A stretch of 64,000 nt of DNA from assembly GCF_003347495.1 (NCBI RefSeq), contig NZ_QCXY01000012.1:1-64000 (forward strand), given 5' to 3'. The translations under genes were made by a program, and so were the position numbers. The notes below the pieces were generated by a model that had not been told where the DNA came from, did not search any database, and was given only the letters and a program-made list of their open reading frames with translations. This DNA is from Pleomorphovibrio marinus (GTDB lineage Bacteria; Bacteroidota; Bacteroidia; Cytophagales; Cyclobacteriaceae). Within the stretch, counting starts at the first letter, position 1; the number at the start of each line of letters is the position of its first letter. This document shows positions 54,370 through 63,781 of this stretch, one piece after another.

Positions 54370-56811
54370 TTATTCGGCCCGAAGTGCGTTCACAGGATTT
54401 TCCAACGCTGTTTTTATGGTTTGAAGGCTGACGGTAAGAAGGGCCACAAACCAAACCAATAGTATCGGCAGCCCCAAAAGCCACCATTGGATTTCCATTT
54501 GATAGGCATAGTTTTGAAGCCAATTTTTCATTACAACATAGATAACAGGTAATATGATTACACTTGCTGAAGCTATGAGCACGAAAAAATCCTTGGAAAG
54601 AATGGCCACTATGCTTACGATGGAAGCCCCCAAAACTTTACGGATGCCTATCTCCTTGGTTCGTTGTAAGGTCATATAGGAGGAAAGTCCAAACAGTCCA
54701 ATACAGGCAATAAATATGGCCAAACCTGCAAAAAGGCTGAAAATCCTTGCGAATTTTTGTTCAGAAAGGTATTGACTATTGAAATAATCGTCGAGAAAGA
54801 AGTATTCAAAGGGACTATTGGGAAAGGCTTGTTCCCATCTTGCCTCAATTAGGCTCAAGGCAGTAGGATAGTCTCCAGAACTTATTTTCACAGAATAATA
54901 TTCGCCCGCCCATGGTGCATTGAGGTATTCCTTTAAAGCAAATACCATCGGTCCCACTTCCTTATGGAGCGATTCCTGATTGAAATCCCTGATCACTCCG
55001 ATAATCATTTTGGCGTATGTATCTTCATCAGATTCATGCCAAATAACTGTGTTTTGAGTTGCATCTTCGGCATTTTCAAACCCCAGCTGGCGTGCTGCCG
55101 TTTCGTTAATGATCAAATTACCACGATCAGAAGTAACTTTAGGGGAAAAATTACGGCCTGCAAGGAAATCTGCCCCGTATAATTTGAAAAAATCTTCATC
55201 AATTGCGATGATATTTATGCCTTTTCCATTCTCTGGCTGTGCTGGCTGGTAAAACTGCCTAGCCCAACTCAGTTCCTTGCCAGGGATATTAGAGGAAACA
55301 CTTACTTTTTGGATTTGGGGAAGCTTGTTCACTTCGTTTTTGAAAAAGACTAAATGCTGTTGATAAGTTGAATCCTTAATTCCCGGGCCCTTTACGATAA
55401 GCGTTCGTTCCATATTCAGCCCCTTATCCTGCTCTTGCATAAAGCCAAGCTGCCGGCTTACACCCAAGGTACCCGCAATAAGGGCTATAGAGGCGGCAAA
55501 TTGGAATATAGTCAATACTTTTCTAATTGGTACACCCTGACTTGGGTTCTTTAAATGGCCCCTTATCATTTGCAAGGGTTGAAAGGAAGACATTACAAAC
55601 GCCGGGTAAAGACCCGATAATAAAGTGCCTGTCAAAAACAATGCTCCTACGCCAATGCTCATTCCAGAGGAAGGAGTAGGAGAAAACTCTACCTTCGTAA
55701 GTGTTTGGAAAAAAGGCATTAATAGTTGCGAAAGCATAATTGCCGAAATAGCTGCCAACCCATTGACCATAAAAGAGTCGGTCATAAATTGTGCGATCAG
55801 CTGCCGTTTACTGGATCCCACTACTTTTCTAATGCCAATTTCTTTAGCCCGCTCCACATATTTGGCGGCGGTTAGGTTCACGTAATTGATCCAGGCGATA
55901 ACCAAAATAAAAATAGCGATAAGAGTTAGGAACCAAACCATCTTTCGGCTACCGTTAGGTGCTGCTTCCGCCTCCAGATGGGAGTCTAGGTGGATATCCT
56001 GGATTGGCTGTAGATTTAACGTGGAGGTGTATCCTGCTTTGCGCCATTCGGCCAAACTCTCTCCCAGATATTTTTCCAGTACCTCCAAAAATTTTCCTTC
56101 AACTACTGCCAAATCACTCTGAGGGGCTAGTTCCACATAATTATAAAAATTGCCCCAATCCCAGTTTTCATCCAAGTTCCATGGAATAGAATTGAAGGAG
56201 ATGATAAAATCGGTATGCACATGGGAGTTTTCGGGAATATTTTCAAAAACTCCACTAACCTTTAATTGTGTATTCCCCCATTCCCCCATATAAAACATAA
56301 GTTCTTCCCCATAGCCATCTTGCCCGGGAAAATACTTTTCCGCCATCTCCCTAGAAATTACCACGTTGCTGGGTTGGGTAAGTGCCAGGTCCCTATTTCC
56401 GTGAACCAAATTAAAAGAAAACATGTCAAGGAATTCCGCATCTGCATAATAAACTTTGTCTTCATGAAAACTCCGGTCACCCACCTGCATAACGGGATCC
56501 GACATAAGAGGGGCCGTATGAACTAATCGGGCCGCTTCTATCACTTCCGGAATCTCCCGTTGGAACGCCGGGGCCAATGCAGGGGGTGTCTGGGCCCGTT
56601 TCCCGACCATTTCTCCATTTAAGTAAGCGTAGTCTGCTATGCGATACACCGTCGGTTTCCGAAAATTATCGTAACTCAGCTCAAAGTTCACATAGTGGAG
56701 GATGAGCAGACAGGCCGACATGGCAATAGCCAATCCAACAATATTTATAGCACTGAAAACTTTATTTTTCCAAAGAGTTCGGTAGGAGATTTTAAGGTAG
56801 TTTTTGAGCAT
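54370..56811 (-). CDS. FtsX/MacB-like ABC permease (paralogue 5)
   Basis: A 813-residue permease from MLKNYLKISYRTLWKNKVFS. FtsX core 1 is FLTLIAIFILVIAWINYVNL with RAKEIGIRKVVGSSKRQLIA, and core 2 is ACIGLFGLSSYMTLQRTKEI with GIRKVLGASIVSIVAIL. The tail is NPVNALRAE. It converges on the kinase gene with an 85-base gap. Promoter 6 lies about 30 bases and operator 6 about 105 bases upstream. Confidence 0.9.
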   Translation of the reverse strand: MLKNYLKISYRTLWKNKVFSAINIVGLAIAMSACLLILHYVNFELSYDNFRKPTVYRIADYAYLNGEMVGKRAQTPPALAPAFQREIPEVIEAARLVHTAPLMSDPVMQVGDRSFHEDKVYYADAEFLDMFSFNLVHGNRDLALTQPSNVVISREMAEKYFPGQDGYGEELMFYMGEWGNTQLKVSGVFENIPENSHVHTDFIISFNSIPWNLDENWDWGNFYNYVELAPQSDLAVVEGKFLEVLEKYLGESLAEWRKAGYTSTLNLQPIQDIHLDSHLEAEAAPNGSRKMVWFLTLIAIFILVIAWINYVNLTAAKYVERAKEIGIRKVVGSSKRQLIAQFMTDSFMVNGLAAISAIMLSQLLMPFFQTLTKVEFSPTPSSGMSIGVGALFLTGTLLSGLYPAFVMSSFQPLQMIRGHLKNPSQGVPIRKVLTIFQFAASIALIAGTLGVSRQLGFMQEQDKGLNMERTLIVKGPGIKDSTYQQHLVFFKNEVNKLPQIQKVSVSSNIPGKELSWARQFYQPAQPENGKGINIIAIDEDFFKLYGADFLAGRNFSPKVTSDRGNLIINETAARQLGFENAEDATQNTVIWHESDEDTYAKMIIGVIRDFNQESLHKEVGPMVFALKEYLNAPWAGEYYSVKISSGDYPTALSLIEARWEQAFPNSPFEYFFLDDYFNSQYLSEQKFARIFSLFAGLAIFIACIGLFGLSSYMTLQRTKEIGIRKVLGASIVSIVAILSKDFFVLIASASVIILPVIYVVMKNWLQNYAYQMEIQWWLLGLPILLVWFVALLTVSLQTIKTALENPVNALRAE

Positions 56812-56842
56812 TCTCTATTGATCTATTTTTCAAAAACATTTC

Positions 56843-56858
56843 TGCTACATTCATGCCA
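56843..56858 (-). promoter_or_regulatory. Sigma-54 promoter 6 (TGGCATGAATGTAGCA)
   Basis: TGGCAT-N5-TAGCA. GG and GC are separated as in the consensus, and operator 6 is 58 bases away. Confidence 0.78.
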
Positions 56859-56915
56859 TCAAAAAAATTCCAAAAACCGCCTAATTGGTTTATTTCATCA
56901 ATTAACACAAATTCA

Positions 56916-56946
56916 ATTCGGACAAAATCGTCCGTCGACGGGCATA
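56916..56946. promoter_or_regulatory. Operator 6
   Basis: CGGACA-AAATC-GTCCG-TCGA-CGGGCAT: perfect CGGAC-N6-GTCCG-N4-CGGGC. Confidence 0.78.
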
Positions 56947-57269
56947 TTGATTTTTTATCCCTTCCCAGGTTTATCTTCAACACTTAGGATAATAATGAAT
57001 AAGGTAAATTGTAATGGTCAAATGGCACTGTCATTAATATCGGCAAACAACTTAAATTATTATACTTGATTTATCTTATTGAAACGACCAATCACTTTCG
57101 CTGTATTGATCTAATTATTGACAAGGCAAAGTCTAAACTCACAGAATCGCTGATAAAGGATTTGAATTTTCACTTAAATCAGGGACATCTGTTAGTTCGA
57201 AGGAATACTTATAGGTTTTAGACAAAACAGGGGAAACTTTTTCCTCCACTCCAACCTATAAAAAGGTTT
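56947..57269. other. Intergenic region, no gene seen
   Basis: About 320 AT-rich bases between operator 6 and the end of the Uma2 gene, without a convincing frame. Confidence 0.5.
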
Positions 57270-57881
57270 TCAATTAATTTCATCAAAAAATGCCTCCAAA
57301 TCCAATTCAAATCCTAAAATAACCGAGGATTTGGCAGTATCACCGGAAGTCATCCAGCGAGAGGGTTGATAGGTGCCTTGAATCAGCGTGTATATCAGGA
57401 GGGTCTGCCCCTCGGGATCCATCAGCCAATATTCTTTTACTCCAGATTCCTCATAAACCTCATATTTGTGTTGGAGTTCAAGCTGTTTGTTGCCGGGTGA
57501 CAGTACTTCCACCACTAGATCAGGTGCACCTATACACCCCCTTTCGTCCAACTTGTCTAAGTCGCAAACCACGCAAATATCCGGTTGTACAACTGTGAAA
57601 ATTTTATCGTCTTTTTTCGACTTAACTGGAAGCCGGACATCGAAGGGAGCAATATAGGCCTGGCATTTTTTCCCTTTCAAAAACACGTTCAATTCGGTGT
57701 ATAAATTCCCAGCCCACCATTGGTGAATCCTCCTTGGAGCAGCGGCGGCTTTTCTGAAGACTTTCCCTTTGATCAATTCAACCATCTCCTCCATATCCCA
57801 TGTCAGGTAATCCGCATAGGAATAGTTCCCGTAGCTCAAATCGGGTTCTTTTGCCAGAGATTTGCTGTCCTCTTTTTCCAT
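57270..57881 (-). CDS. Uma2 family (DUF820) putative endonuclease
   Basis: A 203-residue protein of the PD-(D/E)xK-like Uma2 family. It shows YADYLTWDMEEMVELIKGKV, AYIAPFDVRLPVK, VVQPDICVVCD, GAPDLVVEVLSPGNKQLELQ and YEVYEESGVKEYWLMDPEGQ. The metal-binding Asp and Glu and a polar residue after EVLSP are in place. The role is unknown and the families are patchy and often duplicated. It sits between two permease units and has no link to them. Confidence 0.9.
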   Translation of the reverse strand: MEKEDSKSLAKEPDLSYGNYSYADYLTWDMEEMVELIKGKVFRKAAAAPRRIHQWWAGNLYTELNVFLKGKKCQAYIAPFDVRLPVKSKKDDKIFTVVQPDICVVCDLDKLDERGCIGAPDLVVEVLSPGNKQLELQHKYEVYEESGVKEYWLMDPEGQTLLIYTLIQGTYQPSRWMTSGDTAKSSVILGFELDLEAFFDEIN

Positions 57882-57958
57882 ACCTAAATATAATCAATTG
57901 GAAGTTAACGTGGAAAAAGATTCAACCCTAAATTCCTCAGGATTTCGTCTTTACGCAC

Positions 57959-60322
57959 CTATTCGCTGCGTAGAGACTCAATAGGATTTATAAGGGCAGC
58001 CTTCACCGACTGGAAACTCACCGTCAGCAAGGCAATCAGCATGGTCAATACCCCAGCACCTATAAAAAACCACCATTCCAGGTCTATTTTATAGGCGAAA
58101 TTGTCCAGCCAGCTATTCAGCAATATCCATGAAACAGGCAGGGCTATCAGCCATCCGATTAGGATCAGTCCTAAATAGCTTTTTGAAAGCAAGGTCGTAA
58201 TCTCAACCACGGAAGCCCCCAACACTTTGCGTATGCCTATTTCTTTTACCATTCTTGAAACGGTAAAGGCAGTCAACCCCAACAATCCCAGGCATGAAAT
58301 AAAAATAGCGATCACTCCAAAGATGAGAACCAATCTGCTAATCATCTGTTCGGACAGATAAAGCCTTTCGTGTTCCTCATCCAAAAAATGATATTCAAAG
58401 GGATATAACGGATTTATGGCTTCCGTGACCTTCCTCAGATCGGCTATAGCATTTTCCAGTTGCCCATCAGCAGACCTTACTAAGAGATAGGAAGCATTTT
58501 CTGGTTGCAGAACAAGGATCAGCGGAGTGATGGGGGTGTGCAATGACTGCAAATGAAAATTTTCCATCACACCAACTATTGGGCCGGTACCATTCCAAAA
58601 TGTAATTTCTCTCCCTATAGGATCTTCTTCAATGCCCATTAGATCCAACGCCTTTTGATTCACCAGATATGCAAGGGTATCACTTGGATGCAAAGGGGAA
58701 AATTCTCTTCCTTCTTTCAGCGGAATACCCATTGTAGTTGCGAAGTCATACCCTACCCAGGCCGCAGAAACCTTTGACTGGAGATCTGGATCTTTTCCAG
58801 GCCAAGAAAGGTCTCCTGAGTATGCCTGTATGTTGATTGGCAGAAAGGTGGAGACAGTTGCGGATTTTATAGCGGATGATTTAATGACTTCCTGTTGCAG
58901 CACTTCCATATTGTGGTAAAGCTCCCCTCCCAACGGCAAGAACTACACGTTCTCCCTATCTAGACCAAGGTGCTTTTTGCGTAGATATTCCTGCTGGCTA
59001 TAAACTACCAAGATGCTCACTAAAAATAAAGAAGAAATAAAAAACTGGCATACAATCAACGCCTTTCTAAAATAAGCCCCGCTCACCCCTGGCTTCAGCT
59101 GATTTTTTAGGGCATTGAACACCGGCAAACTGGCCAGAAAAAAGGAAGGATACAGAGATGACATTAACGATGCCAACACCCAAACGGCTAATAGTAAGCC
59201 CCAAAATCCGGTATTTTGCCACGCTAACGTCAGCTGGGTACCCAAATAGGAATTAAATAGGGGTAATAGTAGGCTTATGGTCAGCAGTGTCAGCATAAGG
59301 GCTAGGGTAGCAACCAATAAAGACTCGCTTCCAAACTGTGCCAATAACGCATTTTTATTCGCACCAATTACTTTTCGGATCCCAATTTCCTTTCCCCTTA
59401 TACTTGCCTTTGCGGTAACCAAACTCACAAAGTTGATGCAGGAAACCAGTAAAATAAGCAATCCTATCAGCATTAGGTTTCTGACCAGAGCAATCCTGCC
59501 ACCAGCTGCCTTCCCATTTTCAAATACATCATATAAATGAATGTCTGCCAACGGTTGAAATACTGGATAGCTGTCCTTCCCATAATCACTATGCTTGGCA
59601 AAAATTGCACTAGCAGCCAATTCCATGTCTTCCCTTGTGGTATTAGGAACCGATTTCACATAGGAATAATAGGACGTATTCCCCCAACTCATCCAAGGCT
59701 GCTCTATTTCTTTGAAATTAATGACCCAGTCAAACTGAATGGAGCTGTTTACCGGCAGATCCTCAACGACCGCACCGACCAGATAGGATTTCAGCTTTCC
59801 TTCTTGGTTTTCCATCATCAGGATTTCCCCTATTGCAGGACTGCCGTTAAATAACCTTTCGGCTGCACTTTTGGAAATGACCACCTGCTCATTCGAAATA
59901 TGGGCATCTATGAGGTTTCCTGCTATCACTTTCAAAGGAAAAATATTGAAAAAGTCGTCAGACGCGAAAATTCCTTTTTCCCTGATAGCATTGTAGTCGT
60001 CTTTGACCAAAAGTTGTGGCCCCCAATCTGCATATTTTGCGGCATATTCGATCTGTGACACCTCACTTTTCAATGCCTCAGCCAACGGTGCGGGAGTAAG
60101 ATTATTGGTCATCACCTCTCCGTTAAAAAGGTAATTGGTTCTCACCTTGAAAATTCGCTTGCCTTCCGGAAAAAATTCATTGAAGCTGAGTTCCTGAGAG
60201 GCCCAAAGTGCTATTACCAAGCAACAGCTCATCCCAAGCACTAGTCCCAAAATGCTGACAAGGCTGTTAAAAGGGTTGCTTAACAAGGTTCTCCACGCGA
60301 TTTTTAAGTAGTTTTTTAACAT
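57959..60322 (-). pseudogene. FtsX/MacB-like ABC permease (paralogue 6) with in-frame stop
   Basis: The upstream part (60322-58946) starts MLKNYLKIAWRTLLSNPFNS, has FtsX core 1 (LIGLLILLVSCINFVSLVTA, RGKEIGIRKVIGANKNALLA) and reaches LGLDRENV, where TAG stands at 58945-58943. The same frame then continues FLPLGGELYHNMEVLQ to FtsX core 2 (SCLGLLGLTAFTVSRMVKEI, GIRKVLGASVVEITTLL) and NPIESLRSE. One base change (for example TTG to TAG, Leu) would explain it, since paralogues have a hydrophobic residue there. It is either a recent pseudogene or a sequencing error. Promoter 7 and operator 7 are intact. Confidence 0.88.
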
Positions 60323-60396
60323 ATTACGCAAGGTCTTGTTTGATCAGGAAAAAACTATGTATTGTAATCTTTAAACGCTCGATTTCAGGGGGATAA

Positions 60397-60412
60397 TTCC
60401 ACTTTCATGCCA
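60397..60412 (-). promoter_or_regulatory. Sigma-54 promoter 7 (TGGCATGAAAGTGGAA)
   Basis: TGGCAT-N5-TGGAA, same form as promoter 1, 56 bases from operator 7. Confidence 0.72.
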
Positions 60413-60467
60413 CGCCAAAACCCTTATTTTGACCATAAAAGTAACATTGCGTTCAACGCATATAAAC

Positions 60468-60498
60468 GTAGCGGACAAAATTGTTCGGTGACGGGCGA
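60468..60498. promoter_or_regulatory. Operator 7
   Basis: CGGACA-AAATT-GTTCG-GTGA-CGGGCGA: same three half-sites. Confidence 0.75.
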
Positions 60499-61136
60499 TT
60501 TTAAAACATTGGACTAGGTTTCAATCCTTGGTTCATTAAATAAGCCCCGGTTTCCATGTTACTTCCAGTTTTAGTAAAAGATAAATCCCCCTTTCTCCCA
60601 ATGCTCCCCAAAGTTTAATTATATACTATGCTACATTTTGAAAAATATAATCCAAAACACCAGCTGATATAGGTAGTTGTATTTGATAGAAAAATCTGTT
60701 TCTAAGTATTTTTCATAGACCAACAGCAGGTCCGTTTGGCTACTTGCCTCTTTCAAATTCGTCAGCGTCTTACTTTATAGCTTATACATGCCAAGATATC
60801 CTCTTTAGTGATGTGTGAATAGATTTCAAGCAGGATTTTAAAGAAAATAGAAAATGATTCAAGCTTCCTAAGTACATTAGGATTTCTTGCGGGTGGAATA
60901 GCATGTATGAAATTTTAACCCCTGTTTTAGCAGCGGAAAACTGGATATTTTCAACAAAGAGAAAATGCGGTAAGTATGAAGAAAGATATATTGCTATTAA
61001 AACAATACCTCCACATTCCATTGCATTTCTGCCTGACAATGGCTAACTTAAAGATTCTATGACAATAGATTTTTCGGCAGCGTCCAATCATTCTACTTGT
61101 CGTAAACCCAACTGTCAACCAAAATTTCTTTCAATT
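60499..61136. other. Intergenic region, no gene seen
   Basis: About 640 bases between operator 7 and the dehydrogenase gene. Frames here are short and not protein-like. Confidence 0.5.
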
Positions 61137-62327
61137 ATGTGTAAAAACCACGGCGTAGCCTACATTAAACCCGGAGAAGTAGAAGTCCGGGAAATTGAAT
61201 ACCCAAAACTTGCTCTAGGTGAACGAAAATGTCACCATGGCGTTATTCTAAAAATCGTATCCACCAATATCTGCGGAAGCGACCAGCATATGGTACGAGG
61301 CCGGACCACTGCCCCTGAAGGACTTGTTCTTGGCCATGAAATTACTGGATTGGTCATAGAGGCGGGCAGGGACGTGGAATTTATTAAGGAAGGTGATCTT
61401 GTTTCTGTGCCCTTCAACATCGCCTGCGGTAGATGCAGGAACTGCAAGGAAGGAAAAACAGGTATCTGTCTCAACGTAAATCCGGAGCGCCCAGGTGCTG
61501 CATACGGATATGTGGACATGGGGGGCTGGGTAGGTGGACAGGCAGAATACGTGATGGTGCCCTACGCAGATTTCAACTTACTTAAGTTTCCGGATAAGGA
61601 CCAGGCCATGGAAAAAATCAAGGATCTAACACTACTTTCGGATATCTTTCCTACCGGCTATCATGGAGCTGTAACTGCAGGAGTAGGTCCAGGGGCATTT
61701 GTGTATGTGGCCGGGGCTGGGCCTGTAGGTTTGGCGTGTGCAGTTTCCTGCCACCTCTTGGGTGCTGCTGTTGTCATCGTGGGGGATATGATACCCGAGC
61801 GCTTGGAGCAAGCCAGAAGCTTTGGATGCGAAACTGTAGATTTAAGAAAAGATGTAAGCCTGGCCGATGCCATAGAAGACATCATTGGCATTCCCGAAGT
61901 GGATTGTGCCATAGATTGCGTAGGTTTTGAAGCCAAAGGCCATGGTGCCGATGCCGATAAGGAAATGCCTGCGACAGTCCTTAATTCGGTAATGGATGTC
62001 ACCAGGGCTGGTGGAGGAATTGGCATTCCAGGACTGTATGTCACTGGGGATCCCGGTGCAGTGGACGAGGCTGCTAAAAAAGGAAGCCTAAGCATTAGAT
62101 TGGGATTGGGATGGGCCAAATCCCACCACTTTCACACCGGACAATGCCCTGTGATGAAATACCACCGGCAACTGATGAATGCCATTCTGTACGACAAAGT
62201 ACAAATTGCCAAGGCTGTAAATGTAAAGGTAATCTCCCTCCAGGATTCTGTACAGGGATATAAGGACTTTGACGGTGGAGCGGCAAAGAAATTTGTTATA
62301 GACCCTCATGGAATGATTCCCAATTGA
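61137..62327 (+). CDS. fdhA: Glutathione-independent formaldehyde dehydrogenase-type zinc enzyme
   Basis: About 396 residues from MCKNHGVAYIKPGEVEVREI. It is a medium-chain zinc dehydrogenase with catalytic zinc ligands in STNICGSDQHMVRGR and GHEITGLV, and a structural zinc site in CGRCRNCKEGKTGIC. The NAD site is VYVAGAGPVGLACAVSCHLL. The segment AGGGIGIPGLYVTGDPGAVD and the ending WAKSHHFHTGQCPVMKYHRQ are typical of formaldehyde dehydrogenases of the Pseudomonas putida type with tightly bound NAD. It converts formaldehyde to formate. The frame extends to 61059, but the family start fits 61137. A terminator follows. Confidence 0.88.
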   Translation: MCKNHGVAYIKPGEVEVREIEYPKLALGERKCHHGVILKIVSTNICGSDQHMVRGRTTAPEGLVLGHEITGLVIEAGRDVEFIKEGDLVSVPFNIACGRCRNCKEGKTGICLNVNPERPGAAYGYVDMGGWVGGQAEYVMVPYADFNLLKFPDKDQAMEKIKDLTLLSDIFPTGYHGAVTAGVGPGAFVYVAGAGPVGLACAVSCHLLGAAVVIVGDMIPERLEQARSFGCETVDLRKDVSLADAIEDIIGIPEVDCAIDCVGFEAKGHGADADKEMPATVLNSVMDVTRAGGGIGIPGLYVTGDPGAVDEAAKKGSLSIRLGLGWAKSHHFHTGQCPVMKYHRQLMNAILYDKVQIAKAVNVKVISLQDSVQGYKDFDGGAAKKFVIDPHGMIPN

Positions 62328-62344
62328 TTGATTAACCTAATTTT

Positions 62345-62372
62345 AGCCCTCCAATTATTGGGGGGCTTTTTT
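62345..62372 (+). terminator. Rho-independent terminator after the dehydrogenase
   Basis: AGCCCTCC / GGGGGGCT stem with loop AATTATT and a T-run, 18 bases after the stop codon. Confidence 0.8.
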
Positions 62373-62609
62373 ATAAACCACCCTAAGACTTCTACCGATA
62401 TTTACTGGTTTTCTAAATTAAATAGCAATCCTTTTGTTAGGTAAAACACCCTATTGTACAAGGATAAATATCCTGAACACCAAAAAAATTACTCCCTACA
62501 CATCCAACCTGTTGCGTAGAGGTAAGGCAAAATCCTATTCTTCTCATAACAGGTCCTACCAAATTACAATCTAAGGCATGTTTTTAGTGACTTACAAAAA
62601 AATAACGCC

Positions 62610-63686
62610 TCAATTAGTATCCCTCGCCAATTGCTCTCTGACAATTTCTTCCTGCCTCATTATAACGGAAATCTCTTGGGCATAAGATCTGCCTTTCTTA
62701 AAGCCATAATCAGTAAAGGCCCTTCCCGCCCAAATTCTCGCATCCTCCAGGTCATTCAACACTTCATAGGCCAAGGCAATATTATGACATAACCTTCCTC
62801 CTGTTTTCCTGTCATTGATTTGATTCAAACCCTGATGCCAAGAGTCAAGTGCCTCCTCCCATTGGCCCACTTGAGCCAATCTTGAGCCTTTGGCAAGGGC
62901 AGGATTGGATTTTGGCTTATCGTACATGGTCCGGTTGATTGTTACATGCATAGGTGCAATTCTATGTGCATAACTAGCCCCCGCCATTCTTCCTACATAT
63001 TGTGTGGCACGTACCTTATCAATGAGCAAGGCTACGGCTTGTGTTCTGGTTTCTGCTTCCGCCGACCAAAGGTTGGTTTTATCATAATTTGCCTGATCAA
63101 AAATATTTCTGGTTTGGGGATCATATAACCTAAAACCGGCACTGACAGCGGCTAGGCCCTCCAGGTAGATCCCCTGCACCTCAATCTCTTTGGCATCTTT
63201 TCCCGTTCCCACCGTTTTCTTTATCATCTTCTTTTTGTCCGTGATCACAAAGTCAGAGGAAAACTTTTCTAATACCAATACAGCATCTACTCCATATTCG
63301 GAACAAAGCCCATCTATTTGTTCCCACATCAGTGGTGCGGGAAAAGTCTGTGCAAAAAGTCCTCCCCTTAACCTTTCCCTTGCTCTGATGACTTCATATC
63401 TAGGTGAAGTATTCAATTCCTGTTGCACAGTGGTAAGGGTAGCTTCTGCGGCATTTTTAACCTCAAATGGAGCTTCCCCGCTAAGAATGCCTTCTAAGAT
63501 GGCTATTCCCTCCCTTTGGGGTGCCGTCCTGTCAACAAGTAATAACCGTTGGACATAAGTGGGAACACTTATTTCTGCTGGAACCATCCGGTTTAAGGTC
63601 ACTGTCTTGCTACATGAATTTAGCAGCATGGAGACAGTTAAAAGCAAGAGTGAAAAGAATTTCGTTTTCAATAGCGTACAGTTCAA
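62610..63686 (-). CDS. DUF6340 family lipoprotein
   Basis: A 358-residue protein with a lipoprotein signal (LLLLTVSMLLNSCSKTV, Cys near residue 25) and the DUF6340 pattern: NRMVPAEISVPTYVQRLLLV, a nucleotide-hydrolase-like strand GVDAVLVLEKFSSDF and the segment AGFRLYDPQTRNIFDQANY. C-terminal TPR-like helices follow (GSRLAQVGQWEEALDSWHQG, LCHNIALAYEVLNDLEDARI). The function is unknown. It is probably an outer-membrane lipoprotein. The gene is monocistronic or follows the partial gene at 63782, about 95 bases upstream. Confidence 0.82.
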   Translation of the reverse strand: MNCTLLKTKFFSLLLLTVSMLLNSCSKTVTLNRMVPAEISVPTYVQRLLLVDRTAPQREGIAILEGILSGEAPFEVKNAAEATLTTVQQELNTSPRYEVIRARERLRGGLFAQTFPAPLMWEQIDGLCSEYGVDAVLVLEKFSSDFVITDKKKMIKKTVGTGKDAKEIEVQGIYLEGLAAVSAGFRLYDPQTRNIFDQANYDKTNLWSAEAETRTQAVALLIDKVRATQYVGRMAGASYAHRIAPMHVTINRTMYDKPKSNPALAKGSRLAQVGQWEEALDSWHQGLNQINDRKTGGRLCHNIALAYEVLNDLEDARIWAGRAFTDYGFKKGRSYAQEISVIMRQEEIVREQLARDTN

Positions 63687-63781
63687 TAAATGAAAGGATT
63701 ATTATTGGACAACAAAGGTTGCATGCATCCAGAGATAAGGAAAAATAATTTCATAGGAATCCCAATTATCCAAAATGTTAC

